NCBI GenBank assembly: GCA_025024175.1
Contig: QCXZ01000137.1
Location: 78,802,680 to 78,866,679, forward strand
Source of the DNA: Rhyzopertha dominica
Lineage: Eukaryota; Arthropoda; Insecta; Coleoptera; Bostrichidae
Direction of reading: 5' to 3'
Length of the DNA: 64,000 nucleotides
This document shows positions 32,930-45,728 of this stretch, piece by piece; position 1 is the stretch's first letter, and every line of letters begins with the position of its first letter. The notes beneath the pieces are model-generated. The model worked only from the letters and a program-made list of their open reading frames with translations. It did no database searches and was not told the DNA's origin. The position numbers and the translations under genes are program-made.

Positions 32930-34345
32930 AAAAGGTTTAAATATTTCAGAAGGTGATATTTTAGTTAGTTTTGACGTGGTTTCTTTATTTACGAAAGTAC
33001 CCATCCCTGAAACTACAGATATCATCAAATCCAAGCTTAATAGCGACCCCTAAGTGACACGATAGCCAAATTATCTGAACATTGTTTAAAATCTACTTAT
33101 TTCTTATGGAACGATAATTTTTATGAACAAAAATCAGGTTGTGCAATGGGTTCACTTCTAAGTCCTGTAGTAGCCAATTTGTTTATGGAAACTTTTGAAC
33201 AGGTAGCGATAAACAGTTTTCAGTTTAAGCNAAAATGTTGGTATAGGTACGTAGATGACACTTTTTTGTTATTTGAACAGTCATAAAATTTACTATGGAA
33301 TTAGAAAGCAATGGTAGTTTACCTTTCTTGGATATCCAAATTTACAGAACAAACACTGGGCAGTTAGGACACAAGGTTTACAGAAAACCAACACACACAG
33401 ACAGATATTTACATCCCACATCTCACCACCCTCTCTCTCAAAAGAATAGTCTTATAAGGACGTTATTTCTTAGAGCACAAAGGATACTAGAGGAAAGTCC
33501 TTTACAAAAAAAAATATATCATCTTAAATCAGTGCTAGTGAGAAATGGTTATAGCAATAACAATATTTGGTCAGTTTTTAATAAAGGTACTCATCCAAAT
33601 CAAGTAAATTCTCAGCCAGGACAAAGTAAATTGAAGTTGAGTTTGCCTTATGTACAATGCCTTTCGGAAAAATTAAAGAGGATGCTTAGAAAACACGATA
33701 TTTTAGTTGTTGATAGAACATTTAATAATTTGGATAAAATTTTAAATTCTACTAAAGACAAAGTACATTTAGAGAGTAAAGGTATTTACAAAATTACTTG
33801 TTCTTGTTGGAAGTGTTACATAGGTCAAACTAAAAGAAAAGTAGGTATGCGTTTGAAAGAACACACACGTGCTACTAGGCTACAACAGATCCGTAGCTGA
33901 ACACTCATATGTGACTAAACACATGATTGACTTTGATAAAACAAAAATTTTGCATATAGAAAAATATTAGCACAAACGTCTAATAAAAGAAGCTATAGAA
34001 ATTTGTAGAAATACTAATAATTTTAATAGGGATTGTGGAAATTATGAGTTAGGTGACATTTGGAAGGCTATTTTGTAGTTATCTTTTATGAAGTAGTTCG
34101 TGTATATCTAGTAGGTAGGTAGTTCCTTTTTCGTCGTTAGATTCTTTTTTATCAGATTGGCACGTTGTTTCTATGATGTCTCGCTTCCTTGGTGATTTGT
34201 TTATTTACTTTCAAAATTTTGTTTGAACTTGTGTCAGGCAAATTTTGAGGGTCTTCGACAAAGATTACAGGTGTAATCGAAACGTCAGACTTATATTTTT
34301 TTGTCAGTGTTTTCAAGAGACAACGATCTTTCCGAAAATATTATC
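32930..34345 (+). mobile_element. Penelope-like element P3, 5'-truncated, with GIY-YIG domain and terminal segment
   Basis: Plus strand encodes SEGDILVSFDVVSLFTKVPI (RT), GCAMGSLLSPVVANLFMETF and YRYVDDTF near 33240. A deletion of about 70 bp follows, and the frame at 33295-33900 resumes with SLPFLDIQIYRTNTGQLGHK, the linker, and GIYKITCSCWKCYIGQTKRK plus RLKEHTRA of the GIY-YIG domain. It breaks at 33898 before the final helices, still readable to 34078. The terminal segment 34240-34330 carries GATTACAGGTGTAATCGAAACGTC. The YVDD motif survives but the gene is interrupted. Confidence 0.9.
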
Positions 34346-36104
34346 TCAACAATAATATACCTAATACGTTTAAGGTAATGCCATTCCTTGGTTTTGAATT
34401 GAACTGAATCCACCATTTTTCTGCGGAAATTATTCATTTTGCTCTGGAATAGGGTTTCTCAACTTGAAAAATGTGGGGCAGCGAGATAACATACATTTTT
34501 CAATAAATAACAGAAGGAATTCCCCGTTTCGGATCTCTTCCAAATATAACAGGTTTAGTAGCCAAAGTCATCAGTATTTTCAAATCTGAACAGATTAAAA
34601 TATCTGTAGAAAACTCGAAGAAAGGTTCAAATATTTTTAGTAAACTTAAAGACAAAGTGCCTGTAAAGTCTTCACAAAGGGACATCCAAACTAATAAAAG
34701 AGATCGTTGTTCTCTAGCAGAACATGCAATACTAAATCAACATTCAATAAATTGGTAAGGAATGAAAATTTTGGTAAAAGAAAAAGTTACAAAAACGAGA
34801 TTAATTTTGAAAATGTATCAAATTAACAAACATACAAATACCATTAATAAAAAGTCAGAACAAAAACTTAGTAATATTTACACATACTTACTTTTGGAAG
34901 GTATTTTGAATAATTAACTGTATATAAAATACTAGAAAATATTGCTGTGATTTTTGACGCCGACATATTGACATTGTCTATATTTCCGTTTTTTTTCTGT
35001 TGCGTTGGATTTAAACGTATAATTTTAAGCCGTATTTTAATGTTCTACGATTAATTCATCTATTTCTTGTTAATATGAACTACTGAAACACAGGAAGAAG
35101 AAGAAATTACAGGGTATACTGGAAAAATAATTCACAACATAAAACTCCTCTCTCACTTTCGGTAAGCTTTACGTAAAACCTATTGTTGTTATAATATGCT
35201 TACACCATTGTAAATTTATTGTAGATGCCCTAATGATGCCTTAAATAAAGACGAAAGCTTAGCACTAAAAAAGAGTTTACTTAATTTATTAAAACAAAAG
35301 ATTCGATCTTTTGACAAGTGAGATGTGTATATTTAACCTTAACTAGTGACACTCTACTTCCAAAATAGCGCTTATACGTTCAACTATAAAAATAGCTACT
35401 TGAAACATGGTTGTTCTGTAGGTAAATGCAAATTTTGCTGAAAGTTAAGGCTAGGGTAATCCGGAACAAAAAAAACAGAGTAATCCATTAGAATAAATTA
35501 AGATTTAATGAGTTTTCACAAGAAAATTCAATAACGCCTGCATATTCTGTTACATTTCTGTTCTAATAGTTTCTCCCGAATTCTCTTAAATACTACTGTC
35601 AATCGTATAATTACCTGCAATTTAACAATCGACGATACCCATTGAGGCACACTATCACTGGTATTCTGAAAAGCACGTGCTGGTTTTCCATCGCAACTTA
35701 TTAGCGTCACCATCAAAATTGTAATTGAGGCATCCCAGCGTTACAAAATGCACGGGGGAACTCAACAGCTTATCTATTCAACGCGTTGGCGCTAATTCAA
35801 GTATCTTGTCAACCGTGTGTAATCTGCGTTACTAATTAATATGCCCCTAGATAGCACTCTACATGGCATATTACATTAGATTGGTAACATCAACAGTGAA
35901 ATGTAAATTTTGGAGGCATACCTGTGCACATACCGGGACTGCAACCTTAAATGTTCTTATCCGATTATTATTTGTTTTCATGTTATAGCGAAATTAAAAA
36001 AAATATGAATATATAATCTTCTTTGAAAAAATATGGATACAAAGTTTGTTTNCATAGTTACACATATTATTATTATATTACACGTATATTATTATATTAT
36101 ATAC
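34346..36104. other. Mostly unassigned; possible PLE-type terminal scrap at 35225-35275
   Basis: 35228-35265 reads CTAATGATGCC ... ACGAAAGCTT, reminiscent of the CTGATGA...GAAAGC ends of the Q elements, but stem I cannot be paired. The rest is AT-rich without recognisable features. Confidence 0.35.
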
Positions 36105-37509
36105 GAATGATAATGACCCTGAGGAAATTAAAAATGCAACCCAATTGTTCATTGTCTTAAAAAATATAAAACGTAGAAAGCTGTATAAATTCGTAAATTT
36201 TGACCTAAACTACAGTCATTTGAATTAAGTAAATTCGGTATTGTAAAACAAATTTTATTTTTTAAAAATGTTTATTCAATAACATGAATGTAATAAATGC
36301 TCAAAATGTTGCCCTCCATTGTTTTCACAAGCTTGAATTCGCGCCCAAAACGATCTTTTAACATGCATTAACATTTCTGGAGTGATGGATCTACATGCAT
36401 CACGTATTTTATTTTCTAAATGTTCTACACTTTCAAATGGTGTTTGGTATACTTGCTGTTTTACCATTCCCCACAGAAAAAAATCCAAAGGAGTAAGGTC
36501 TGGGCTTCTCAGTAAACATCAAGGATTAATTGAACCTCTTCCTATCCATCGGTTAGGCAAAACCAAATCAAGATGATTTCACACTATTCTATGATAATGC
36601 CCCATCTTGTTGGAACCATAGATCTTGTCTTACTTGTAAATTTACATTTTGGAGAAGTACCGGTAAAATGTATCTTAAAAAATTTAGATAAGTATTGCCG
36701 TTTAAACTATCGCGAAAAAAATAAGGCCCAACTATTTGATTCCCCAATATTCCGCACCAGACATTCGTAGAATAGATAGTTTGAAAATGTACTTCTCGAA
36801 TCCAACGTGGATTTTCTTGCGCAGAATAATGCATGTTATGTTTGGTAACTCCACCATTGTTAGACAATCTTGCTTCATCTGAGAAGCAAATGTTCTCATA
36901 AAATCTCACATTCAAATTTTGGTGTTCCCGAAGAAAGTTACAAAAAAACGGTCTTTTAGGATAATGTGTCTCGTTTAAGGCCTGAACCAATTGCAAGTGA
37001 TACGGATGAAATTGATTGCCTTTAATTATTCGGTGTACTGAAGACAGACTAATACCGGTTGCTCTTGAGACTACCCTTTGACTAATATGGGGATTTTCGT
37101 CAATCATTTCCAATACTGTAATTTCATTGCCAGGGCCTGTTGCTGTTCTTTCTTTTGACTTTTTCAGTGGTGGCCAGTTTGTCCTTATTGTCCTTAATTC
37201 AAGTCTCTAGAAAATTGTATCAGTAGGAGCTCTTCTATTTGGAAAACGTTGTCTGTACAAACGGGCAGCAGCGGAAACATTTTTCTTGCATTCATCATAA
37301 ATCAAAATCATATTTGTTTTTTCATCATTTGAATACATTTTGTCTTTTAATAAATACAGTGACAGGAACCATAGCGCATAGCCGTCATTAATTCCCAATT
37401 TGTTTTTAAAATAATACCATAATGTGAAATAATCACATTGGCTATGAGAATGTATTTTGGGTTGCATTTTTAATTTTGTCAGGGTCATTATCATTCGTGA
37501 AACATCCTG
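36105..37509 (-). mobile_element. Mariner-type transposon M1b, fuller sister of M1a
   Basis: The right inverted repeat is complete (ending CATCCTG at 37509, then TA). The left one has lost its outer 13 or so bases near 36105. Minus-strand transposase pieces run 37207-37494 (KMYSNDEKTNMILIYDECKK, DUF4817-type HTH), 36589-37113 (ENPHISQRVVSRATG, FHPYHLQLVQALNE, ICFSDEARLSNNGG with the first Asp, NVWCGILGNQIVGPYFF, LWFQQDGAL with the second Asp) and 36276-36488 (DFFLWGMVKQQVYQ with the third Asp). At least two frame breaks. It is autonomous in origin but now dead. Confidence 0.9.
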
Positions 37510-37582
37510 TACATATTATTAAATCATGCTTATTTAAGGCTTAAGTCTGTCTGTAACTGTCGTCAGTGGTATTTTTTTTTAA

Positions 37583-38225
37583 ATGCCGAAGGTTTATTCT
37601 AGTTTAGAGTATGTTAATGTGGTTTTTGTTTATGGTTTCTGTAATGGCAGTGTCACAGCTGCTATAGAAGAGTATCGACAACGTTTACCACGTGAGAGGC
37701 CTCATGACAAAAACGTGTTTATACGAGTTTTTAACAAACTTTACGAGACTGGAACTTTTCCAAGTGCTAAAACAACATCTGAAAAAGCTGATAGACAAAC
37801 TTTAGAAGAAGCGGAAAATATTTTGGATCTAGTGGAAAAATATGCAACGACCAGCACCAGAAGAATTGCTACTCAATTGGACATTTCACACACTTACGAG
37901 CAAGGATTATGTTTGTACCATCTACAAAAATACGGTTTCTACACCCGGAAGATTATGCTAAATATGTCGAATTTTGTCGGTGACGGCATTAATAATAGGC
38001 ACAACTCTCACGTATGGTCAGACGAAAATCCTCATGCAATAGTTGAAACCAATTTTCAGCACAGGTTTTCAGTAAATGTGTGGGTTGGTATGATTGCTGG
38101 GTATTTATTTGGCCCTTTTATTGTGGAGAATCGACTCACCTTAATTTTTTAATAAATGAGTGGCCAGGATTGCTAGATGATATCTCTGTAAACGTAAAAA
38201 GGCGAATTTACGATCAGCATTAAGT
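37583..38225 (+). pseudogene. Mariner-type transposase M5, N-terminal and partial catalytic region
   Basis: Starts MPKVYSSLEYVNVVFVYGFC with a DUF4817-type HTH, then STRRIATQLDIS (second HTH). A deletion follows after YTRKIMLNM, and the core resumes at HVWSDENPHAIVETNF, SVNVWVGMIAGYLFGPFIVE. After a frame slip, near 38140 it gives LNFLINEWPGLLDDI and stops. The first catalytic Asp region and the whole QQDGA-to-third-Asp part are missing. It begins only 73 bp after M1b ends but belongs to a different subfamily. No termini found. Confidence 0.83.
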
Positions 38226-40039
38226 AATAACTATTAAACAAATGTTGCAGTTATATTGTATTATTTTTTTAAATTCGCTATAAATGGAAAACAGTAGGAA
38301 TCGAATAACAACATTTGAGTTTTTAAAAATTATTTTGGCGTATGGAATGGATTATTGGAGTTCGGTGTGATCCTTCCGATTCACCCAGTATAGGTAGTTT
38401 ACTGTATAGATAATAGGTTTTGCAACCGGAGAAATCCATCCTGCTCTAGAGAAATAAGTGTAACTAGCACATTAAGTAGGCTGTTTGGAAAATGTTTTCA
38501 GTTCAAATTAAGACAAGGGAGATCTTCTATCGATAACCTCTTCTTACTAGCGAATGTTCTCTTAACATTCAAAAATGGAGCAGCTGCTTTTTTCTCCTTT
38601 AGTTTGACTGCATGTACGTTCGAAGCCACTACTGAAGTCGAGGAATCTGGTCGTTGACTGCCTTCTAGATTCTGCCAAGGATTACCTTTTCAAAAATTTT
38701 TCCGAGTACTGGTAGTACATACATTTTGCTAGAATTTGTTTGAAAAAAACAACGCGGTGGCCTTATTTAAGTAGACAAACATATAATTTATGTATGTGTA
38801 ACACATCTAAAAACAGAGCAACCGGGGTGTAGGTGTCGCCTAATAATCCAAACCGTCTGTATTTCCCAGCAACAGTATCGACGATACGTCAATTACTGTG
38901 TTGGTTAGAATTTAGCACGCGTCGCTTGTTTTCGTTCAACGGTCCCTCGCTGTTGTAATGGATAGGAAAACAGACACTAGAGAGTGTTCAGTCACAATGT
39001 GAACAATATCAGAAAGGGAACATACAGCCCAGTCAACAAAGCATATTCGTGCCTCTTAGCCCTATCACTTGGTTTTTTCTTTCAATGTCTTTATTTTCAC
39101 ATTCAAAATGAGGTGTGAAATGTACCATATTTGGATACTCAGGGTCAAAAAAAATCAGTTTTCATGCATTATCTTATAAAAATTGTAGACAATAAAATTG
39201 TCTATAAAATACGTCGTTTTTTTTGTATGGGCAGTGGTTCTTATGTAAAATGTGTTTTAAAGAGAGAACTCTTATTAATTTAGTTATTTATTGTAAAAGT
39301 CTTTCAGATAGCATTTTATCCACGCAAGAATGTTTAGACACGAGAGCGGATCTCGAGCGTTTAATTTGCTTAAGTGGACAAAATGCGACTGAAACACGAC
39401 TGCAAAACAACGTTTCCATACAGAGGAAATTAGAACCGTAATCACCGGAATTTTATCTGATTTGATAAAAAAATAATGTGACAGCGGCTGCCACCACAAA
39501 AATCAGACATTAACTAAAGAAATATCGAGAGGTGTTGAATTGTTGCTATTTATCTTGGATTGTTTATCGACTCTATTTGAAAAAAGTTAGTGAGAAATGG
39601 AAGAAAGTGTTTCTGGGATAATCCTGAAGGAAGCTGCAGAAACAACTCTACAATTATTGCCTGCGAAGTTCGAAGAACATTATGAAAAACTATTTTCCAA
39701 ATTTAACGAATAGAATGAAAACCGGGGTGTATCGACAATAAATGAAGAAGTACTGTAATCACATTTCTTAAATTTGAAGAAGAAGCATGCAATTTCATCT
39801 ATGTGGTCGAAGTAGTCGCTGCTGAAGGCTGGAATAAAGGTTTATAGAAACATAGACATTGGAAAATATAGTAAGCTCACTGCCTAACTGAAGAGTGTGT
39901 CGAGAGCGAAGAAAGTTTTTTTTACGTGGTTACCCTGCATACCTAGTCCATGTATAATAACAACATTAAAAACCTCACGAAATTATCAATTTTTATCATC
40001 ATCGTCGCTTACACCATCTAGCGTAAGCTTAGAGCATGT
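38226..40039. other. No assignable feature
   Basis: AT-rich to moderate. Short open frames such as 39223-39441 show no domain. Nothing supported. Confidence 0.4.
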
Positions 40040-41500
40040 AAGTAAAAAAATTTTTTGTTCATTCTAATCCTGAATAAGTGTACATTTCCAGAAATGTGGA
40101 AAACGTGTCGTGTCTGCCCTGTATTCATGGCTGGCGACAGAGGGGATGTGCGCAACTATAGACCAATTACGATTTTATGCAACTTTGCAAAATTATTTGA
40201 GGCTGTTGTTTATAAATATATTGATTACGAATTGCGACCACATATGTCAGAAAATAAGCATGGTTTTGTGAAACATATAGGTCTACTGTGACAAATCTTG
40301 CCACGCTTTCCCAATTCACAGCCGAAACTTTGGACGGTGGTGGCCAGGTTGATACTATTTACACAGATTTCAGTAAGGCATTTGATCAAATAGATCAGGA
40401 CATCTTGTTGAGGCAATTAGACATGGTGGGGGTTAGTGCACCGTTAATAATAACGGATAACCATTTTTGAGTCGGATTTGCTGAACAGGGTGCGCTGTGT
40501 GTGTTACGGTGGTCTTCACTCTAATTCATTTGCCCCTACCTCTGGTGTACCGCAGAGGTCTAACTTGTGGTCCCTACTGTTTTCAGTATTTGTTAACGAC
40601 TCATAAGATGCCCTCGTTTAATGTTTGCAGATGATCTTAAACTGTATATAAATATTAGTACTTTAGATGACTGTGTATTATTACAAAATCAAATTGATAA
40701 TTTATATACCTGGTGGGTATTGAATGTTTGTAAATGCAAAGTAATTTCCTACACTCGTAAGAAAACTCCATTGGTGTATGAATATGTGACGAACGTTCAA
40801 ATCTTAACAAGAGTAGAATCTGTAAAAGACTTAGGTATAATATGGGATGTTTCATGTACATTTAGTGATCGTATTACTACTCTGGTCTCGGAGTGTTATA
40901 AAACCTTGGGATTTTTTATACGAAACACCAAGAATTTTAGTAATATCTTTGCATTGAAATCTCCCTTTTTTGTACTTGTGCGATCTAAAATTGAGCATGG
41001 AGCACTGATCTATTATCCAATTTATAGTTGTTATATACAGGCGTTAGAAAGGGTACAGAGACAGTTCTTAAAGTATTTGTTTTTAAAAATATATGGTGTA
41101 TACCCTGAGAGGGGTATAGAGCATGGTACTCTATTAAATATATTTGATTGCAGAGAAGAGTTAAAAGTTCTTTATGATCTATTACATAATAACATTGATT
41201 GTTCTTTGCTACTATCTAAAATTGATTTCTGTATTCCGTGTATTTCTAGCAGACATACACCGCTTTTCTCTTGTACTGTGGGTAAGAGTAATATTACGAC
41301 GAGGGCGCCCGTGAATCTTATGTGCAATAATTTTAATTTATATGGAAACTCTGGCGATTTTAATTTTGTATCACGTAGACAGTTGTTGAGCGGGGTTTGC
41401 TTTGTAGGGTAATTTTATATTGTCTGTTTGTACGCACTTATAGAATAATTGTCCTGTAATTGGTGTATACCGTTGGACAATAAAGAGTATTATTTTAGAT
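40040..41500 (+). mobile_element. LINE D: non-LTR retrotransposon, 5'-truncated
   Basis: Plus strand encodes FPEMWKTCRVCPVF, NYRPITILCNFAKLFEAVVY, YTDFSKAFDQIDQDILL, TSGVPQRSNLWSLLF and LMFADDLKLYINIS (catalytic DD), then the long C-terminal region at 40621-41412 (LVRSKIEHGALIY, CISSRHTPLFSC). Frame breaks lie near 40285, 40470 and 40605. The 3' UTR ends CCTGTAATTGG...AATAAAGAGTATTATT, homologous to LINE B, so the two are one family in opposite orientation. The last 263 codons are uninterrupted. Confidence 0.87.
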
Positions 41501-42119
41501 TTCGATGTCATCAGACATACTTATCTTCTATAACTTCTTGTACTGTATGTCATCATTTGAAAAGCGTGCGACCAAATAAAAGTTGGGGGTTTTCCTGATA
41601 CCCATCGAACTACCATTCTGAATTTTCTCCTTCATGTCACCGTTAAGATACCAAACAACAAATGACCATTTCGCCAGTGAACATCTATATCATAACAAGG
41701 ACAAATAGCACCCTGCAAAGCAACTACTAAAACCGCTGCACAACCCTCTCTTGATTTATTACATTCTCTAATGCTGTTATGTTCGTTTGCGAAATACGCA
41801 AATGAACCCTTGACCCCAGCTAAGGCTCGTCCTTGCCATGAACAACTCTCATCACGACGGGTCGCTTCTTTATTACTTTGATGTAATAATACAACTGGTG
41901 AGGTTACCCGAGTTAACAGTACATCCGCGACTCTCCAAGTCGTCTTGCCAACTCAGAATTTATGGAGGGAAAGAGGAAATATTACAGCTTCCCACATTTC
42001 TAACAAATGGATGCCTCTTAAAAATATTTATAAATTAATGTAAATGAGTAACTCCGTTACTTAAATTTATTAGTCTTTTAGAACAGATGTTTAAAGAAGA
42101 AAGAAAGCTATAAAGAACA
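41501..42119. other. No assignable feature
   Basis: Spacer between LINE D and a further LINE scrap. No coding signature seen. Confidence 0.4.
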
Positions 42120-42320
42120 AAATTAAACGTCATTTAACCCCACGTCCATCAAACCTATGAAACAACTGCGTATCACCAGCATAAAATTGCTACTTACAAT
42201 GCTCAATGCTTCTTGTGAAATAGGATGTACGAATGCAAAAAAGAAGCTGTCCCAAAACCGATGCCTGTGGTACACTACAAATAGTAGCAGCCACCTCAGA
42301 CAATTATTCATCATTCACCT
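42120..42320 (-). pseudogene. LINE reverse transcriptase scrap
   Basis: Minus strand reads SVPQASVLGQLLFCIRTS and, after a frame change, FYAGDTQLF. These correspond to the GVPQGSVLGPLLF and YADDTQLY blocks, with the first catalytic Asp changed to Gly. It is closest in style to LINE C. It ends beside the terminus of mariner-type element M3a. Confidence 0.65.
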
Positions 42321-42328
42321 TCACTATA

Positions 42329-44128
42329 CCAGGTGATTTTTTTTAAAACTTCACACCTTAAATAACTTTAAATAGAGGAAAAATTTAAAATTTTGTAAAA
42401 ACAGGTAAAGTTTTGTTTGCAGGGGGACAACTTTTGAGATAAGTTTTTAATGGATAGCGCTTACCCTCTTAGCGGGGTAGATACCCCTTCAAAAATTTTA
42501 AATGAAACTACCCATCTTACGATACTTCATTTAAAAGCTTATTACACAAGGAGTCTTGCCATGTAATTAGTTTTACTATTTTTTACCCATTGACGGGGTA
42601 GTGGGTCAAAAAGTGCATTGTAGCAAGTGGCTTATAAAATGGAATATTTTGGACTTTTTTTAACAAAATTTATTGTCTTGCAGTTACAATAAAAATTGTC
42701 CTTACTTAAGCCTAAAAAAACTTGTTAAAAATAATTGTTACACCTAAGCAAAATGCCAAAAATACTTAAAACTTTTTTTCGACATTACTTGATATTGCAA
42801 CTCGACAGTTTATACTGAATTGGCTGAATAATTATCTACTTTGTGTTTCCAATTTTTTGTTTCAACTTTTTGGCTACTTCTTTGGCACGACCATCTTTTT
42901 GTTCACATTCCTTTTTATAAATCGCGTGAAATTTTAAACTGAGAGTCCAAGTGATAATGGTTTATTCAACTGCCGAAAGGGTAGAAATAATTTTTATTTA
43001 CGGTGTTGAGCATAGCTGTGCTCGTGCGTCAGCAAGGGTGTTTAACGAACGGCACCCCGATAAAAATGTTGACGCTAGGTATATTCTCGATCTCGTGCAG
43101 AAATTTCAAGACACTGGATCTGTAGTAAACAAAAAAAGGGCAGGGAATAGAGTCGTTGATGAAATGGCCCAACTTGAAGTACTTGGTCATTTTGCAATGG
43201 ATCCAACTAGCTCTTTGCGTAACATTTCTACAGCCACTGGACTTTGTTATTCATCTGTAAGGAAAGTTACAAAACTGCACAAATTCCATCCCTATAAGAT
43301 GAAAACACTCCAGGAACTCGGCGAAGATGACTTCGATAGAAGTGATAGCAAAGATTATAGTAAATCCAAATCTAATAAAAAATATCTGCTTCAGTGATGA
43401 ATGCAATTTTTTTGAACGGCTCTGTAAATAAACATAACGTCAGGTACTGGAGTGACGAAAATCCTTATATTTTTCGAGAAGGTCATACACAAGTTCCTCA
43501 GAAGCTGAACGTCTGGGCTGGAATACTTGGCAACGCAATTGTAGGTCCAATTTTCATTGATGGGACGCTAAATGGGGGAATGTATTTAGAATTACTTGAT
43601 AACGTTATTGATCCTTTAATTACAGTGCAATTAGAAAACCAACGTAACCCTGAAGGAAATCCAATGTTGGATGAATATAAATTGTTTTACCAACATGATG
43701 GAGCCCCACNGCATTACGCCAATTAATGTGCGAAATTGGTTAAATCATNGATAGATTTCCTCTTCACTGGATTGGTAGGCGTGGAACAANTGAATGACCG
43801 CCACGATCACCCGATTTGACTGCTTTAGATTNCTTTCTATGGGGTCATTTAAAATCTGTGGTTTACAAAACACAACCTACTAGCCTGGACGATCTGCGAG
43901 AAAGAATTATTAACGAGTGCAGGAGGATTCCACCTGAAACTTTCCAAAAAGTGCAGCAGCAGTTCGAGAACCGTCTGTATTATTGTATGGAAAGAGGTGG
44001 TGCACATTTTGAGAATCTAATGTAAGGTTTGAATTTCTATGGTTTTGTTCACACTGTTTTTGGAGTTACAAATAAATAATTTTTCTTTTTCGTGGACATG
44101 GACTTTCTAAAAAATTACATGATAAATA
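42329..44128 (+). mobile_element. Mariner-type transposon M3a, right end truncated
   Basis: The left terminus TA|CCAGGTGATTTTTT begins a 620 bp leader that is repeated in M3b. The transposase in plus frames 42951-43397, 43394-43726 and 43816-44025 shows MVYSTAERVEIIFIYGVEHS (DUF4817-type HTH), SLRNISTATGLCYSSVRK, RYWSDENPYIFREG, LNVWAGILGNAIVGPIFIDG, LFYQHDGAP (second Asp), SPDLTALD and FLWGHLKSVVYK (third Asp), ending HFENLM. About 25 bp is missing near 43345 relative to M3b, several N positions occur, and frame slips lie near 43730 and 43790. The expected right inverted repeat is absent; a Tc1-type element abuts at 44129. Confidence 0.9.
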
Positions 44129-44906
44129 CACCTGTCACCAGGAAGCACAAAGATTGGGTTTTGGAACTTACAAGGTAAAATCTTTTGTTTTTAACTTTTG
44201 AAATCTTCTCAACAAAAATGTGTTTTTATTGTCTGGGCCAAGGAAAAGCCACGGGGGGGGGGTGGAATTTGTTTATACGAGCCCAGTCCCATTTCAATTG
44301 GCCCACTTGCAATTTTTTTTTGTATTTAATGGACAAGAGTTGTAATGCTATTATGAAAATCTTGCGGTGTCAACTCGACCAAGTTTGCCAAAGAGTTTCT
44401 ATAGGAGAAAGGTTAGGACTATTGGATACCCATTTTAAAAGTGGAATACTGTTGTTGGTGAACCACTGTAAAGATTTTTTGGATACATGATATGCAGCGT
44501 CATCTTGTTGAAAAACAAAATCGTTTGCTGACGTCAATGACTCGTCCCTAGTGGGTAGCAAAGATTCACTTAAGATATTAAGATATTTTTCGGTGTTCAC
44601 AATGCCCTCAATGAAATGTAATTTTGCTACTCCCCTTGCAGACATTGATCCTCACACCATAGTATTTCATTTTTTTACCGAATACTTCTGCTGCGACTGT
44701 CGCCTACACAGACTTCAAATCTAGACTTGTCGCTCCAATGTGCACTGTTTCATTGTTCATAATCTTTTGCCCGCTTCAAACTATTCTTTTTTTGCGTTGT
44801 TAGCAGTGGCTTTCCCATACAATAAAAACACATTTTCAAAAGGTAAAAACAAAAGATTTTACCTTGAGTTTCAAAACCCAATCTTTATGCTTCCCGGTGA
44901 CAGGTG
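44129..44906 (-). mobile_element. Tc1-type transposon M4, deleted, with about 75 bp inverted repeats
   Basis: 44129-44205 and 44832-44906 are inverted repeats starting CACCTGTCACC and continuing through AAAGATTGGGTTTTG. A TA precedes the left end; the right flank has lost it. The minus frame 44370-44645 encodes VAKLHFIEGIVNTEKYLNIL, DFVFQQDDAAYHVSK (second Asp) and NSPNLSPIETLW (PDLNPIE block, Asp changed to Asn), a Tc1-like DDE_3 core. The N-terminal half is missing. It may have inserted into, or next to, M3a. Confidence 0.85.
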
Positions 44907-45728
44907 GATCTTGAAACATGTCAACCTAGAGTGCAACTGACAACCTGAAGCAGACTGCTATACGCATTTAGTTCACATTAGCAAATGGTCCCACTTTGAT
45001 CCGTTCTGCTATTGCCTCAGCTAATAATTAACCCAATGCCGTCGCATATTGAATGTGTCTACTAAGAGCAAGCAGACAATATTGGGCTTTTGACCCGCAT
45101 GTCAAACATGCCCTATTCAAACAACCTACACCACGTATCGGAGCGGTCAACATAATCTGCAGTGTCCTGTTTCCGCTAGTCCACCAAATACATAACCCCA
45201 GCAACTGATTAGAGATAGCTTTGATCACTTTGTTATAACTTGTATTAATAGGATATTATAAGTGCAGAGAGAAAGCTTGTATGCTTATTAATACAGCTTG
45301 CCTATCAAGTGAACACTATCCCTGTTTGACAATGAAGATTTAGAATTTTTTTATGGTTGATTTTTTAGCTTNAGCCAATAGACCAGTGATAATAGACTTA
45401 ATAAGTCGATAAATTAAAAATCAATTAAATGTATGTATGTTTAAATAAACATTATTTACTTTGCTTACTAGGCTTTATTTCCGCCAAAAGATTGCAAACA
45501 TCGTAAATATGAGCGGCATAAGCCCAAAGCATTCTATATATCTTATATTGAAGTTTGCTAAATTCTTTGGCTAATTACCTAAAGATTACCTAAATTTCCC
45601 AAATGTCACGTTTGAAAATTTATGTATTTACTTGTAAACTGTAATAGTAAGAGTGGTGGCTACGCAAATAACTATGTATATTCATTCAATTAAATTAAAA
45701 TATTTATTTACATTTACACTAGTGATTT
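44907..45728. other. No assignable feature
   Basis: A few hundred bases that read like LINE C-terminal debris on the minus strand (45028-45228) cannot be assigned with confidence. The rest is AT-rich. Confidence 0.35.

Noticed and set aside
35225..35275. CTAATGATGCC...ACGAAAGCTT as another hammerhead
   Set aside because: Box has CTAATGA, stem II is weak and the flanks do not pair as stem I.
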